From positions 146,901,941-146,965,940 of the forward strand of contig OY720636.1 of the NCBI GenBank assembly GCA_963169105.1: a DNA stretch of 64,000 nt, read 5' to 3'. Below, piece after piece: positions 35,601-48,300 of this stretch (position 1 is the stretch's first letter; every line of letters begins with the position of its first letter). The translations under genes were made by a program, and so were the position numbers. The notes beneath the pieces are model-generated. The model was not told the origin of the DNA and made no database searches. It saw only the letters and a list, made by a program, of their open reading frames with translations. This stretch comes from Ceriagrion tenellum. Taxonomy: Eukaryota > Arthropoda > Insecta > Odonata > Coenagrionidae.

Positions 35601-36580
35601 AATAAGCATCTTTTATGAACTCCATTATGACTCAACACGAAGTTTATAAATTGCAACTGCTCTAAGATAGCCTTATCTCCGAATAACAGATAACGATAAC
35701 AGTTCCTGTGGCTTATCAACATCCTCCATGCTCAGCAATGGAGCATGGCGTCTTTCATTTGCGCTAGATGCCAGATTTTCATGTTCTGGTTTGTTAAAAA
35801 ACAGGTTTCTTGAAAAATGTAACTAAATAAGTCAATATGAAATGTGATTTGATAAATTTTCCAGCTTTAAGTGATGAAGAGAAGGCATAATAAAGCAGCG
35901 ATACAATGTTTCATTGGATGAAGCCGCTTACACTCGCCACAAAATGACCAAATGATTCGAAAATACTAGTGAAGGTAACTTTACTGATGTCATTTGCCTT
36001 GTTATATGCTACAGAGTTAAATTACACTAGTGAAAATTTATGTGAAATATATGAAAACTAAGGAGTTAAGGAGATTCAGGAACATTATAGAGAAACAGAT
36101 AAGATATTTTTCAAGAAATTTACCAACAAATCCCAAGCATGTGATATAGGAATTGATACCATTATGCTCTACAAAGATACTTCATTTAAAGAATTAAGAA
36201 ATTCTGACGCCTAAATCTCGCCAGAAATATAACAATGAGTGCGTAGTATGTTTTCTTAACTATGTTCAAATATAAAGAAATTTATCACCTTAGAAATGTT
36301 TGCAAAATCTCAAAAAAAATTCCAATATAAAGGCTTTTTGTCCTTCTGGCGTGAAAATTTTGAAAAAAAATTATTCATGCATAAGAAGTCAGTAACTGGG
36401 AACTTAAGTCCTATAAATAATACTTTTGCCAGATTGATATAATAAACGCTTCTAGTTTCTTACATAATCTGAAATAAAATTAGAATATGTTGTACCTTAT
36501 GACTAGGAAAAAACTTTGCTCGAACAACCAAACTAAGGGTGGGAGAGCTTTGATAAGAGCTCAGAATGTATTGGTGATGT
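32700..36580. other. No recognisable gene; short tandem duplication
   Basis: AT-rich. A 32-33-bp tandem duplication, 33125-33156 and 33157-33189, shares CATATAAAAGATAAATT. Open frames (33665-34138, 34740-34979, 34916-35228) show no domain and overlap on opposite strands. Confidence 0.5.
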
Positions 36581-36589
36581 TTACTCTCG

Positions 36590-37050
36590 CGGATCAGGAA
36601 ATTGAGGACGACTTTTCTGCTTGACACCGCCATTCCGAGGAATGTTCGGTTTATAAGCCCATGCCAGGCATCGCAATTTTCGACAAAAGGAGAAGGGCGA
36701 TAGCAGACCGTAAAAAGCCCCGAGTGTCACTGGATGAGAGAAGGACACATTTCCCATCGCCGCCACTTCCTTGAACCCTCAACCTTTATGCGTGTAATTC
36801 AAACCACGCGTCCATTCTTATCAACGGCGCGCACCACCGCGGCACGCATCAAGTCCCGTTCCCCCTCAAACGGGTTCTTCTTTAACAGCACGCGACACGG
36901 CTTCCCTCTCACGGCGGAATTCCGAAAAAGCGGAACCCACGACACTCTCCTCAGCCACCAAGTCGAAGGAACATTCCCTCCTCTCTCCTCGGCGGCTTTA
37001 ACAACACCAGAGCCGCCAAATCTCCCGGATTCTCGACCCGCATAGGACAG
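36590..37050. promoter_or_regulatory. CpG-rich island
   Basis: Moderately GC-rich with CpG-containing words (CGCGTCC, GGCGCGCACC, CACGCGACACGG). The frames at 36581-36766 and 36734-37045 show no domain. A promoter or 5' exon is possible but unproven. Confidence 0.3.
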
Positions 37051-37860
37051 GATATTTTTTTCATTTTTTTTATATCCTGGACAGAGTTTATATTCCGCAT
37101 AAAGTTCAATTTAAAATTTCATTGAAAATTACCTTTGTTTTATTACATTTTGCGGCGACTTGTGATATCTTATGATAAAATTGATACCGAAATAAAAAAC
37201 ATGCAAACGAATCGCAACACTTTGTGTGTCAAATGATTGTTTAAATTACTGTACATACGACGGGAACACTCTCAAAGCTCTGGGACACGAATTCCAGAGT
37301 AGTTAGAGAGAGAGCTAGCCATTTGCTTCATAGGACCCTAATCAATTCGCAACACAGCAGTGTATTTACATTTTCATTTGTTAAAAACAGGCCCTACTGT
37401 GAACTAGACATATTCACTTCAAAACTGGTCGGGACCAAAGTTGATTTGCGCTTAGCAACAAAATAACATCGACAATCGTATCCATGAGTTTTTTGTGTCA
37501 ACTTTCCGTAAATGCTTTAAAAGTGGAGATTATAATTTTTTTATTACTCTGCCCTGTGAAGCTGAAAATGCAGAATGCTTATTTTGAAATAAATGAAATG
37601 AAATTGAAAAACGAACGATACACAATATATCTGCCGTGACCGTGACTGCGGTTCAACCATAAAACGTCACCCATCGGCAGGACGCGCGACGTTTTGCCAG
37701 CGTACACCGTGCATTGAACGTCGTCCGTGTGCGCTAAAGTATTCTGATGTGCTCTAATGTGCACTAACTTCAACACCATGAATAGCCGGCTCCCTAATTC
37801 AACCTTTAAAGTTTCTCTTGGAATTTTTCAACTCCCCTGTATGGGATAATAGATACAATG
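37051..37860. other. No recognisable gene
   Basis: AT-rich, with a small CpG-rich spot at 37625-37740. The minus frame 37579-37779 crosses that spot and has no domain I recognise. Confidence 0.4.
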
Positions 37861-37869
37861 TATTCTGCA

Positions 37870-38185
37870 GAGGTTGGCAACCCACACTCCCGCGAGGCCT
37901 CCGTCCAAATCCCTCAAGCCATCATCCAAACGCCCACACCTCTCTCTCTCTCTTCCTCCTTCTCTTCCCCCTCCCTCCCTCCAAACACATATCCGTAAGC
38001 CTTGCACACCCCTTTCACACCGACCCGAATATCACCGCCCCTCCCGCCCCCAACCCACCTTTCCACGGGTACACATCCGGCGCCCCCTCCACACGAGAGA
38101 ATCCATCTCCGCCCATCATCCAGTCACTCCGCCCGCAACCCTTCATCCCATCACCTCCATCCGAGACAACCTCTCACACTACTTC
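37870..38185. repeat. C-rich low-complexity tract
   Basis: Dominated by CCTC, CTCTCT and CCCACC words on the plus strand, giving three overlapping plus-strand frames rich in Pro and Ser. This is low complexity, not a gene. Confidence 0.6.
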
Positions 38186-38268
38186 ATGTCCCTCCTCTTC
38201 ACTTTCCACTATTTTATTTCTAAAATAACCAATATAATTGCTATTGAACTCAGTTTTTCAATCATCTT

Positions 38269-38497
38269 TTACCATAGACGCGACGAAAAAGAAAAAGCTC
38301 TTAGTATATTTCACACTTAAAACTTTTAATCCCGACCTGGAATTCGATTGCTTTGCAATCATTTTCAAAGGAGGTATCTTTGAAAATGAATTGATCTTTG
38401 AAAATGAATGAAAGGCAATCAAAACCTAGGTCGGAAATAATAGTTTTAAGTGTGAAATGAACTAAGAGGTTTTTCTTTTTCGTCATGTCTGCGGTAA
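38269..38497. mobile_element. 229-bp near-palindromic foldback element
   Basis: The two halves are inverted copies along almost their whole length: TTACCATAGAC and GACGAAAAAGAAAAA on the left pair with the complement TTACCGCAGAC and GACGAAAAAGAAAAA on the right, followed by CTCTTAGT, TTTCACACTTAAAACT, CCGACCT and ATTTTCAAAG in both. The turn lies near 38370-38395, where TTTGAAAATGAA is itself repeated. No target-site duplication was identified. It is a foldback or MITE-type element. Confidence 0.8.
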
Positions 38498-38499
38498 CA

Positions 38500-41400
38500 T
38501 TCCACAAAGTTACGCCTTTTAAAATCAATTTTATATTTTACCATTTTTATTTTATATCAATTAAAATCGCCCTTCTTTTGAGCTAATAGGTAACTGTGTT
38601 AGACCCTCTAGGTGATAAAATCAATCTGTGAAAATTTAAGGTATCGACATATATTTTTGTTAAATATATTTTTCACAATTCTATTTAATTTTTCATCAAT
38701 ACGCACAGTAACCACAATTAAATATACAAAATTTCCGAGTACATTGCACTCAGCTTGTTAAGTCTAAGTGCAATTTTCAAGCAATGTAATCACTCTAAGT
38801 TTATCACCGAAAGGTACAAGCAAGGTTTTCAATGTGTGATCGGTTAAAAGTAAGTCGCTACTTATCTTAAACTTGCTAATTACTGTAGCTCTAAAGATGA
38901 AATGATACATTTGCGAAACGCTGGCCGGAAATATGTTAAATTGGTTTATTGAAGACAGCTCTCCAAAAACCGCTTTTGCACTATTTGATAAGCATTAGCC
39001 ACTATATACCGTATTTTTACGCATGAACCGCAAAAGCCTTTTTTCCCTTAAACTAAGCGTAAATGATCACGACCATGCACCAAGACACGCACTGAAGGAC
39101 ACCGGTGGTCTCGTTCATAATCTTACGTTGAACAGTGGGGCAGATTGAAGACCTTGGTGGATAATATGCAGATGCAGTTGGGGGATCTTCCCTATCAACA
39201 GCCACGAACTTGTCGGAAATGAGCATAATTAACACAGAAACTTATAAATCATCCACTGCTGTGTACATCTTTGCGCCCGTGCGCGTGACTGCACGTATTT
39301 TTATTATACAGTGATTGGAAAGTGAAGTATGGAGTTTGATAAATTATGGGAGAAACTGGTGAGGAATCTCAACTCAACCATATTTTCTATCATCATATGA
39401 TTCATGAATATGCTTCATCAAAAGGAGAGAGATCATGAGGGTTGTTTTGTTCACTTTCACGGTTATCTATTGGAGATATTGGAGAATGAGTCTGATTAAC
39501 ATAACTATCTTTTTAATTATTTTTCTACCAACTCTAAAACTGTAAAAATCATACGCCTCCCTGAGAATAAGTCCTTCTATAGGTTTGAACATGGCACCAA
39601 TTTTCCTACTCCTGACGAGAAAATAGATGATTCCAAAGCATAAGAAGTGGTGTATTTATATGCTCAATCGTTTTCTACAACTAGCAGACACATCTAAAAT
39701 ATTTGGAAAACTCAAATTTTGCCGAAATGGAATTGGTTTTCAGCTCCCTGTGCGACGATGTCTCATGTCCACCCTCTCCGATTTCCCTAACAATCTTCCC
39801 TGCGTGCGGGAGTTTACTCGCGAATATCCTCGAGATTATGGCGGTGCGCATCACACGAGGGCTCATGATGCCCGCGAGGAATCAGAATGATAAATGCTAC
39901 TCTCTCCATACGCAAAGAAGAAAGATCAATGGAAGAGAGAGTATTACTTCCGGTGGGAGACACGAGATTTCGCATTCACCCGCTAGAGAGCATTTAAAAG
40001 GAATAAATTGCCTTCAACATCAAGTGTCAAAGGCGACGGATGCCTATTACATTACATTACTTCTAATTCTAGCTTACAAACCCCTGGACTAAATGGTCTT
40101 ATTCACATTTTTTAATTCTGTTGTGTGAAAAATGGAGTGCACGTTGATTTTCTCAGATGATCTTCTTTGATCTCTATCATTACATTAATTCATTGTCACT
40201 TTATAAAGTAAGAGTTTTTTTCAATTTTACACATTTTCTGTATTCATTGAAAATCGGTTATGCATATCTGTAATGATTTCATTATTGTGAATTGTTTGGC
40301 AAATGTTTGTTCTATCCAATATATAAATATAAAACAAATGACAATATATTTTCTTCTCAGTTTGCTTTACAGCCTTTGAGCACCTTAGCTCGGACTATAG
40401 TTTTCTGCCCCTGAGCAAACATTGTTTCGTTACAACTACATTTTGAGACATCAAAATCAGTTAAGTAAAAATCGTATTGAATTGTCTACCTCCAATGCAG
40501 CAACATCAACGCAATACATAGCAGGAACACTAAGGGATTAAGTACAGTAATTAATAACACAATTCACACATTCTTGTAAAATGTAGAGTAAATTCCAATT
40601 ACAAAACTACTGATCAGAAATACGTAGGATATAAGAGGGAGCAATATAATATATCCTCCAGGCATCTCAGCATTTGCATCCTTGTCTGCCATTCAGCCGT
40701 GTGTCATCGTTGACTTGACTTTCTCTTTCTTGTCTCCTTTTGCGCCCAAAATTTCTTCCTTCGCCCTCGAGCACTTCCTCTTTGAGCTCTCGTGAAAGAT
40801 GAATCCTCCTCTTCATTCGCATCAAACAGCTCAAAATGTCAAATGGAATATTTTTAAAAAGGTCAACCGCGAAAGGTCATGCGATGGTTTAAGGCATGCC
40901 ACAAATGCTTTTGGATAATCTGACCCTTTTCACGTTTTCTTCTGGTATAAGAAGTGATTCCTCAATCACCATTAAAAACATTTTTAAGTACGGTTGTGAA
41001 AAGCAGTCAAAGTTGGGAATAATATACCTGATCAACAGATGAGATATAGAGCTGCTAATATTTAAATTAGGAAAAATCTTCATTAAGAGCGAAATTACAA
41101 TGGAATTTCGCACTTCTTGTAATATTATCAAATAAAAACCTTTGGATAAAAATTCGCTCAAATATCCGTATCGTTTCTGTAATAGATATAATGTCAAAAT
41201 TAATGGCTCATAGCCTGGGCAAATTGTCCTAAATATGAAGTAAGTGATACAGTAAAAAGGATTTTTACTTTCAAGAAAAATTCAAGCATTCCTTTCAATA
41301 CATGAAAACTGACTTAGAGTCAAATCGTTTCGTTCCAACATTCTGGTCGATCCCGAAAAAATGTGCAGTTGCTCCGTAGAAAAGAACGCAAATTTAAAAG

Positions 41401-42240
41401 ATTAAAAATTCTCTCCGGCATTAATTTCGGTTCCATTGCATTAAGCCTATATTTCCAGAGATATAGGCACATTTTGATACTTTTACGTAGGCCACAAGAT
41501 GGTTTATTAACGCCACTTATTCATAAAAACTGAATTATTAATGTGAATTGAAAAATACCAAATGTTGAATTTTATTAATTATGTATGAAGTGAGACCTCT
41601 AATAAAATATGCAATTTAAAAAATTTGATATTCAAATTAAAATTATTTTTATTTCGTAGTCAGGATTTGATGGCTTGTACAAAATGTACATTCAATAAGA
41701 GGCGGAAAACTAGAAGAATAATATCGATAAATAACACAAAAATTAGCTATAATAGCAAGCAATAGTATGAAGTGCACTCGGAATCTTCTCCATATTAACT
41801 TACGATATTCTAGTCGATCCCTTCGCAGTGTCATGTCCTTGTGCATACAAATAAATATACCTTCCTGTTCTCTTTTGGGAGTTACGCAATTAAAATTTAT
41901 CATAGCTTACATTGTTAATTGATACGCATCCTAACTAGATAATTTTTACTGATAGCCTCATTTTACCCAATTCTCTTTATTTTTATTCCACATCAAACAT
42001 TTCACAAATATTTAGATAGTCACAAATATTCAATTACTTCAAATTCATACATATTTTTTAACTTTATACCCCTATTATGGTTCTATACTGTATGAAAATT
42101 GTCAGTAAACATATAAACTGTGGTAATCAAAGCATTGCGTAATTTATATTAATAACCGAACACAAGGAGAGACACGGTCTAAACGAGAGATTTTGACGCT
42201 TCCTCTTACATGTAAAAAATAAAAATACACAATTGCCTCC
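38500..42240. other. No recognisable gene
   Basis: AT-rich. Frames at 39627-40092, 40889-41197 and 41649-41903 have no recognisable domain. A small CpG-richer spot is at 39780-39880. Confidence 0.5.
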
Positions 42241-42870
42241 TCATGTTGGTAAAAAGCCCCATCTGGGTAGATGTACTCACGGTAGTGTGGTTGGCTGAAC
42301 GATTTAATGTGACTAGAGCGATTATATTGAATCGTTGAGAGGGCTTTTTAATATCTTTTCAAGTTAGTGGGGAAAAATTCTTGGGCTACACTTTAGTTAA
42401 CTACTTCTGTATATTTGGTGGAGATTACCGTACATGTATTATCTGAAAATAATGCAAGAGTTTAATCATTATATTTTCGTCTTTATTAAAACATTGCCAC
42501 GGCTTAGGATTTATGGCACATATTTTGAAATCTAACCGAAAATCATGCGCATAAAAATATATTTTTTTTACTCAGCACGACATCTTGATGTTTGTTAGCC
42601 ACCGTTACGATAAAATAAAACGTATCATTTTGTATTTTTGGGAAAATCTGTCTCATAGAATCAAAGTATTTTGAAACGTATACCAGGTGCCACACGACTG
42701 ACGTGTTGAAATTGCGTTAAATTGCCAATACAACAAATCAATCACATACCATTTTTTTCACTTTCATCGATACATATTCTTAATTAGTAGATTAATGCAA
42801 AGTTTCACGCAAACCCGTCAAAAAGCGAAATTTGCTCCAACCACCTTAGGATTGAATGTATAACTTGCTC
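42240..42870 (+). repeat. Interspersed repeat family copy 2 (longest)
   Basis: Related to the copy at 17320-17730 (blocks ATTCTTGGGCTACACTTTAG, GTACATGTAT, CTTGATGTTTGTTAGC, GGAAAATCTGTCTC) and, in its last 130 bp, to 50790-50880 (block CAAAGTTTCACGCAAA-C-GT). This copy links the partial ones into a unit of at least 600 bp. No coding potential; class unknown. Confidence 0.6.
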
Positions 42871-43276
42871 GGATCAGTTATATATTGGGCCCGCAGTCGC
42901 CTCGCAACCCGAGAGTCAGGAATGGTAATCGTCACTTAGGAACCACACCATTTCGGATTATATTCAGTCTAAAACCGGGAGAATTGTTAGTTTCCACGAA
43001 AACTGGTATTCTAAGACATGTATCCATCTCTGTTACACCCTGCAGCGTCAAATTAACTCAGGCCAGCTCATTTCAACTCTATCTCCGCAGCAGAGAAGGC
43101 GAGAATCTTTTAGTGTTTCACCCATGAGCGCAATTCTCACGAAACGTCGGCTTGGGAATTAGAACTTTCTATCCCTCTGACATTTTCCACCGCTAATTGC
43201 TCTCACATACACGTAACGTATTCCACGACGATTTCTTAAGTGTTATTTAGGTAGTCAGTTTTATTACATAATGCCC

Positions 43277-43334
43277 TATCTATCTATTTCAACCTCCCCT
43301 ATGTGTATCTATCTACTTCAACCTCCCCTCTAAC
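43277..43334. repeat. 29-bp tandem duplication
   Basis: Two adjacent units, 43277-43305 and 43306-43334, share TATCTATCTA and TTCAACCTCCCCT with few differences. Minisatellite-like. Confidence 0.85.
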
Positions 43335-43502
43335 TGTATGACAACACTACGAAACAAAATGGTCAAGATTTTTATTGTATTTTTTTAATGCTCGTTGCTT
43401 AAATTAGTAATGCCGATCATTTATATAATAGTAATTTTCCTATTTTTCCAATATTTTGGACGTGATTATGAATTTTTAAATTTTCTTATATGCTACTGAT
43501 AT

Positions 43503-44434
43503 AAGAGGTGGGTCGTTCGCGAGCGAACGGGTCCATGGGTTGAATGGAAGGACCGAGGACCGACTTCTCCGAAATGACCGGTCCTTTCGTTCCTTTCGGT
43601 CCCAGATATATACTGCACAGTCACGGTAACAGATATATGCCTTAAGTTTTCAAATAGATGCTAGAGTAGAAAAGTACGACAAACAACAAATTTTATAAAA
43701 ATATAAAATGTTACACAAATGTAAAATATAAAAATTTGGAGACATATTTAAATTCAGACACTTATTTTAGTTTCCAATACTTAAGGAAACAAGTCAATAT
43801 TTCATATCATTAACCCAAAAGTTCTCCAGAAATCATTTGATTTGATCGATTTTTACTTTTGAAAACAATGCTTCGTGTCCTATGTCACGAGTACCAACAA
43901 CTATTTTTGTGAATGTTATAGAGCAACAAACAATCGAATTTTTGGGGGTAGTCCTGTGAAGGACTTAACCTCTTCTGAGATAGGAAACAGCAACGAAAGC
44001 AGTCTGGCTACTGTTCACTCAAGTCGCATACGGAAAATTTTTTTCATTGTGAAAATTTCCTATTTGGCTTAGGTTTGGCAATATATATTCCATCTTATTT
44101 TCTATTTTTTCCCAATATCACCATGATTGATGTTTCATTTCCTATTTTTCCCCTCGGAATTCACGCTTCAGAAATAAACTGCTTATGGTGCGTTATTAAA
44201 ACTTTCTATGAATTATTATTTAAAAGTTGTTTGTTAGATTTTTCAATTATTTATTCATTATTATAGAACGCGGTTATTACTGCATACAAAATATTTCTAG
44301 TTTCTAATTTTTTTAATGCTAAGTGCATAATGAACATTAAAAGGAACGGTGAATGAGTAAAAAGGAATGGGTCCCATAAAGGTCCAGTCCATAGTGAATG
44401 AGTTCGCAGAGATGAACGAGCTGGCCCATCTCTA
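43503..44434. mobile_element. 932-bp non-autonomous hAT-like element
   Basis: An exact 8-bp duplication, ACTGATAT, lies at 43495-43502 and 44435-44442, the length typical of hAT insertions. The left end AAGAGGTGGGTC and the complement of the right end TAGAGATGGGCC fit the YAGAG-TGGGC style of hAT termini, and subterminal GTTC/GAAC words recur near both ends (GTTCGCGAGCGAAC at 43514). The interior is AT-rich and carries no transposase; frames at 43875-44266 have no domain I recognise. Confidence 0.85.
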
Positions 44435-44845
44435 ACTGATATTACATGCTAAGTGCAACAATGGTCACCTGAAAAAAATATTTAGAACATTAAAAAACCG
44501 ATAGGAACAACTGCAAAATTAATGAAGAATTCTGTATTTTCACACAAATATAGTGTCATTTAAAATGTATGTCAGAACTGCTCTTTTATCTAATGTTCTT
44601 TTGACCCTTCTGCTATCACCATAACCCTTTTCTTTGACTTCCATCTTAGCTCAGTCCCAAAGTCCCTGAAACTTTTTTCCAGGTTACAGTAAATATCCTG
44701 GAGAATGCCTTCTCTGTTCTCTTAAATTAAAGCTCCTGAATTTGGTCTAAAGAAATCGATGTGTCACAATGTACAAAAATATTAGCATCTGGAAAAACTT
44801 ATATTAGATCCATGTGCAGTACGTTAATCTTCTCTGGTTACAATC

Positions 44846-45335
44846 CTAGGATTGGTCTGCAACAGTCTTCCTTTTTATCCGATCTTGGGCCAATCTTTTC
44901 ACTTCACTGTACGATTGGCATTCTAGTTCCTTCATCAACTGTCCCACATAGTCCAGTCTAGGTCTGCCCCTCTGGTTTTTTCCCTCTACTATACCTTCTA
45001 GTATGGTCTTAACCAAGCTTTCGTGTCGGAGAATATGGCCAATCCAGGTTTTCCTTCTCTTATTTAGCATTTTGAGCAGACACCGTCTTTCCTCCATCCT
45101 CTTAAACACATCCTCGTTTGTGACTCTTGCCACTCAGGGTATTTTCAGAATTTTCCTATTGCACTACACTTCAAATGCCTCCATTCTTTCCTTCTCTCTC
45201 TTTCCAATCATCCAGGACTCATTACCATAGAGCAGAATGCTCCATACAAAAGTTCTCAATAGCAATATCCTAATCCTTCATTTTATGTTGCTGGCGGTGA
45301 AGTAATTGTTTTTCTTGTTGAAGGCTAACGTGGCC
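44846..45335 (-). pseudogene. Non-LTR retrotransposon C-terminal fragment (RTE-like), broken
   Basis: From about 45320 the minus strand reads LRTFVWSILLYGNESWMIG, then ERMEAFEV, a stop, NRKILKIP, a stop, and the open frame 45133-44846 with RRKTWIGHILRHESLVKTIL and EGKNQRGRPRLDY. This order is that of the C-terminal region of endonuclease-reverse transcriptase proteins. Two stops show decay, less severe than in the copies at 2.1 and 9.6 kb. It lies directly against the tail of the younger non-LTR element at 45340, which seems to have inserted next to or into it. Confidence 0.85.
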
Positions 45336-45339
45336 TGGT

Positions 45340-48300
45340 TACATAATAATAATATAATAATTATAATAATTGTTTATTCTACGGGTGTTAACCCATTGTA
45401 CAAAAGTAGTGTTACATAAATAAGCATATAGACATTGTGTCACATAAATAAGTATATATAGGGTAGCAAGAGATAACATGTAATCAAAATAAAAAGTTAT
45501 AAAATAACATATACACATATAAGAAGCATATAAACATTAATAAGCATTATTTAATACTTTAAAAAATTAAAAGATAGCAGAAGATGGCATGTGATCAATA
45601 TGATCATATTTTCGAAAAGGCATAAAATAATATACATATAAAAAGAATACAAACATTAATAAGCAATATTTAACACATTTAAGAAAAGTAAGAGGTAGCA
45701 AATGATAACATGTGATCAATAAAAAATTATAACATATCATATGATTAATATCACATTTAGAAATATAAAATATATCAATACAAAAAAAATGATCAAAAAC
45801 ATAGGTAAGACATACTCTCAAATAGTTCAACTAAAAGGGATGGGATCTGCATAATAAAAAGACAACAATTTTGCCAGACATTTTTTTTAAGATAAAAGCA
45901 GAGTCAGAATGAATATCTACTGATGGTTCCACTAAGTTATATGTGCGCAGAAGTCTAATAAGGGGTGCATTGAAGGTGAAGTTCCTACCGCAAAATTTTA
46001 AATAGAAAATTTTGGTTTTCCTCGTGAAATTGAGGGTAGTATCAAAGGATAAAAGATGTATAAGGAAAGGACTATTGATTTTGTTATTACATAGCCTGTA
46101 GAGAAATAGTAGATCAGCAAGCTGGCGGCGGACTCTTAATGGGTGCAAGTCTAAAATTTCCAGAGTCTGCTTATATGGAACATCTACAGTAGGAAGACCA
46201 GCATAAAAATTGACTAATCTTAGGAACTTCTTTTGAACTCTGTCTAGCTGATTAATTTGGTTTTTTACATAGGGAGACCAAATAATAGAGTTAAATTCAA
46301 GGGTAGGTTGTATTAAGTAAGTATATAGGGTCCTTAATATGCTAATATCCTTAGTCTTTTTTGTTAGACGAACAATAAAACCAAGCATATGATAAGACTT
46401 AGATGTAATTTCCCTTATATGATGGTTAAAAGTAAGTGACTGGTCAAGAATAACTCCTAAGTCTTTAAGAACCTGTGTTCTTGTGAGTGTAGTACCATTT
46501 AGAGAGTAATTAAATAAAATAGGTGATTTTTTATGGTGAAAGGAGATGATGTAACATTTCTGGGTGTTAATTGACATTAAGTTATTGGTACACCAATCAG
46601 ATATATTCAGTAGGGAAACATTCAGAGTCTGACAATCATTGATGTTTTGTACTGTATGAAATATCTTTACATCATCAGCGTACAATAGATGTGGTAAAGG
46701 GGAGATCACATTGCTTAAATCATTGATAAATATCAAAAACAACAGTGGCCCAAGGTGGGACCCTTGTGGTACTCCTGAACTTGCCTTGAAAGCAGGGGAA
46801 GTGATGCCCTTAAATTTAACTAATTGTTTTCGAACAACCAAATTACTTAGGAGCCAATGAAGCATAGGACCATCAATCCCAAGGAGCACAAGCTTGTGCA
46901 GCAAGATGTCATGATTAACCTGATCAAAAGCTTTTGCGAATTCAATGTATATGGCATCAGTTTGGTTACCATTCCCTAGACCATTAACAATATAATTCGT
47001 GAACGATGACAAATTGGTACAAGTGGAGAGACCTGGACGAAAACCATGTTGTTCAGGAACAAGTAAGTTTTTTAACAATGGTGCAAGCTTATTTACCACT
47101 AAACATTCCATTAATTTAGTTATCACACTTTGTAAAACTATTGGACGGTAATTGGAGATATCGCTTTTATCATTGGATTTGTGAATTGGAACAACATAAC
47201 TCGTTTTCAGGACATCTGGGAAACAGCCACAGCTAAAGGATAGATTAAGTAGTAAAAATAGAGGATAGGAGAGAGCAGAGTGGCAGCGTTTCATCACAAT
47301 AGGGGGAATATTGTCTGGACCACAAGCTTTACTGATGTCAAGGGACTTGAGGTGATTATCTATATCCTCAACAGTTACACTTAGGTTATTAAAGGTAACC
47401 TGGAAGGGGAAACTACAGGAAGGAAGGACCTTAGGGTGATAGTCTGTATAAACTCCTGAAAAATGAACAGCAAATAGTTCAGAAATACTATAAGGGTTAT
47501 CAGCAATTAAATCGTTAAGAAACATGCAATTGGGAAAAGAGTTTGATTTGCGTAATGAGTTCACATGAGCCCAAAAAGGTTTAACATTGTCAGTTAAATT
47601 TGAGGCCAAATTGTTCATGAAAGAATTGTAGCATTCCTTCGCTAACTTCTTGCAACTGGCCCGTTTCTCAGAGAAACAAATATAGTCACTTACATTTCTT
47701 GTTATTTTGTACTTTAAATGACAAGCATTCTTAAGTTTGATAAGTGAAATTAATTTTTTAGAATACCACTTGGGGAAGGTAGAACAAACTTTGGTGTATT
47801 GCGGCGTAAACATTGTAATTATATTTTGAAGGGTGTCCAAAAAAGTTGTGAAGGCTTCATTAACAGTTTTATTTGACAATAAACCAGCCCAATTAATACT
47901 TTCCAAGTGTCCATTTATGGCAAAATAGTCACTTTTTGAGAAATCAAAATAGGAGGTACGGTTTTCATTGGAATCTAAATATAGACTACAGTTAAGAGAA
48001 AGATAAAAGCTTAAAGCAGGATGGTGGGAATCACAAGGGACCAAAGGGTACAGATCAGCAAAAGGAGTCAATGAGGTATTGGTTGTAAGGGCAAGATCAA
48101 GCATTCTGCCATGAATATTAAGGATAGAGTTAGCCTGAGTGAGCTGTAAAAAGTTCATTGTGTCCATAAGAGTACTGTACTGAGCAGCTGGTGGATTGAA
48201 ATCAGGTTCTGACATTCTGTGAAAAAGAGGTAAGTTATAGTCTCCAAAAAATAAATATTCAGCACAGCTATTTCCATTGACTAGAAATTCAAGAGTATTA

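Noticed and set aside
37818..38320. Pro/Ser-rich frames of up to 148 codons
   Set aside because: Translation of a C-rich low-complexity tract in three frames at once.
45567..45830. 87-codon minus-strand frame after the RT ORF
   Set aside because: AT-rich 3' untranslated region of the retrotransposon; residues are dominated by codons of T-rich sequence with no domain.
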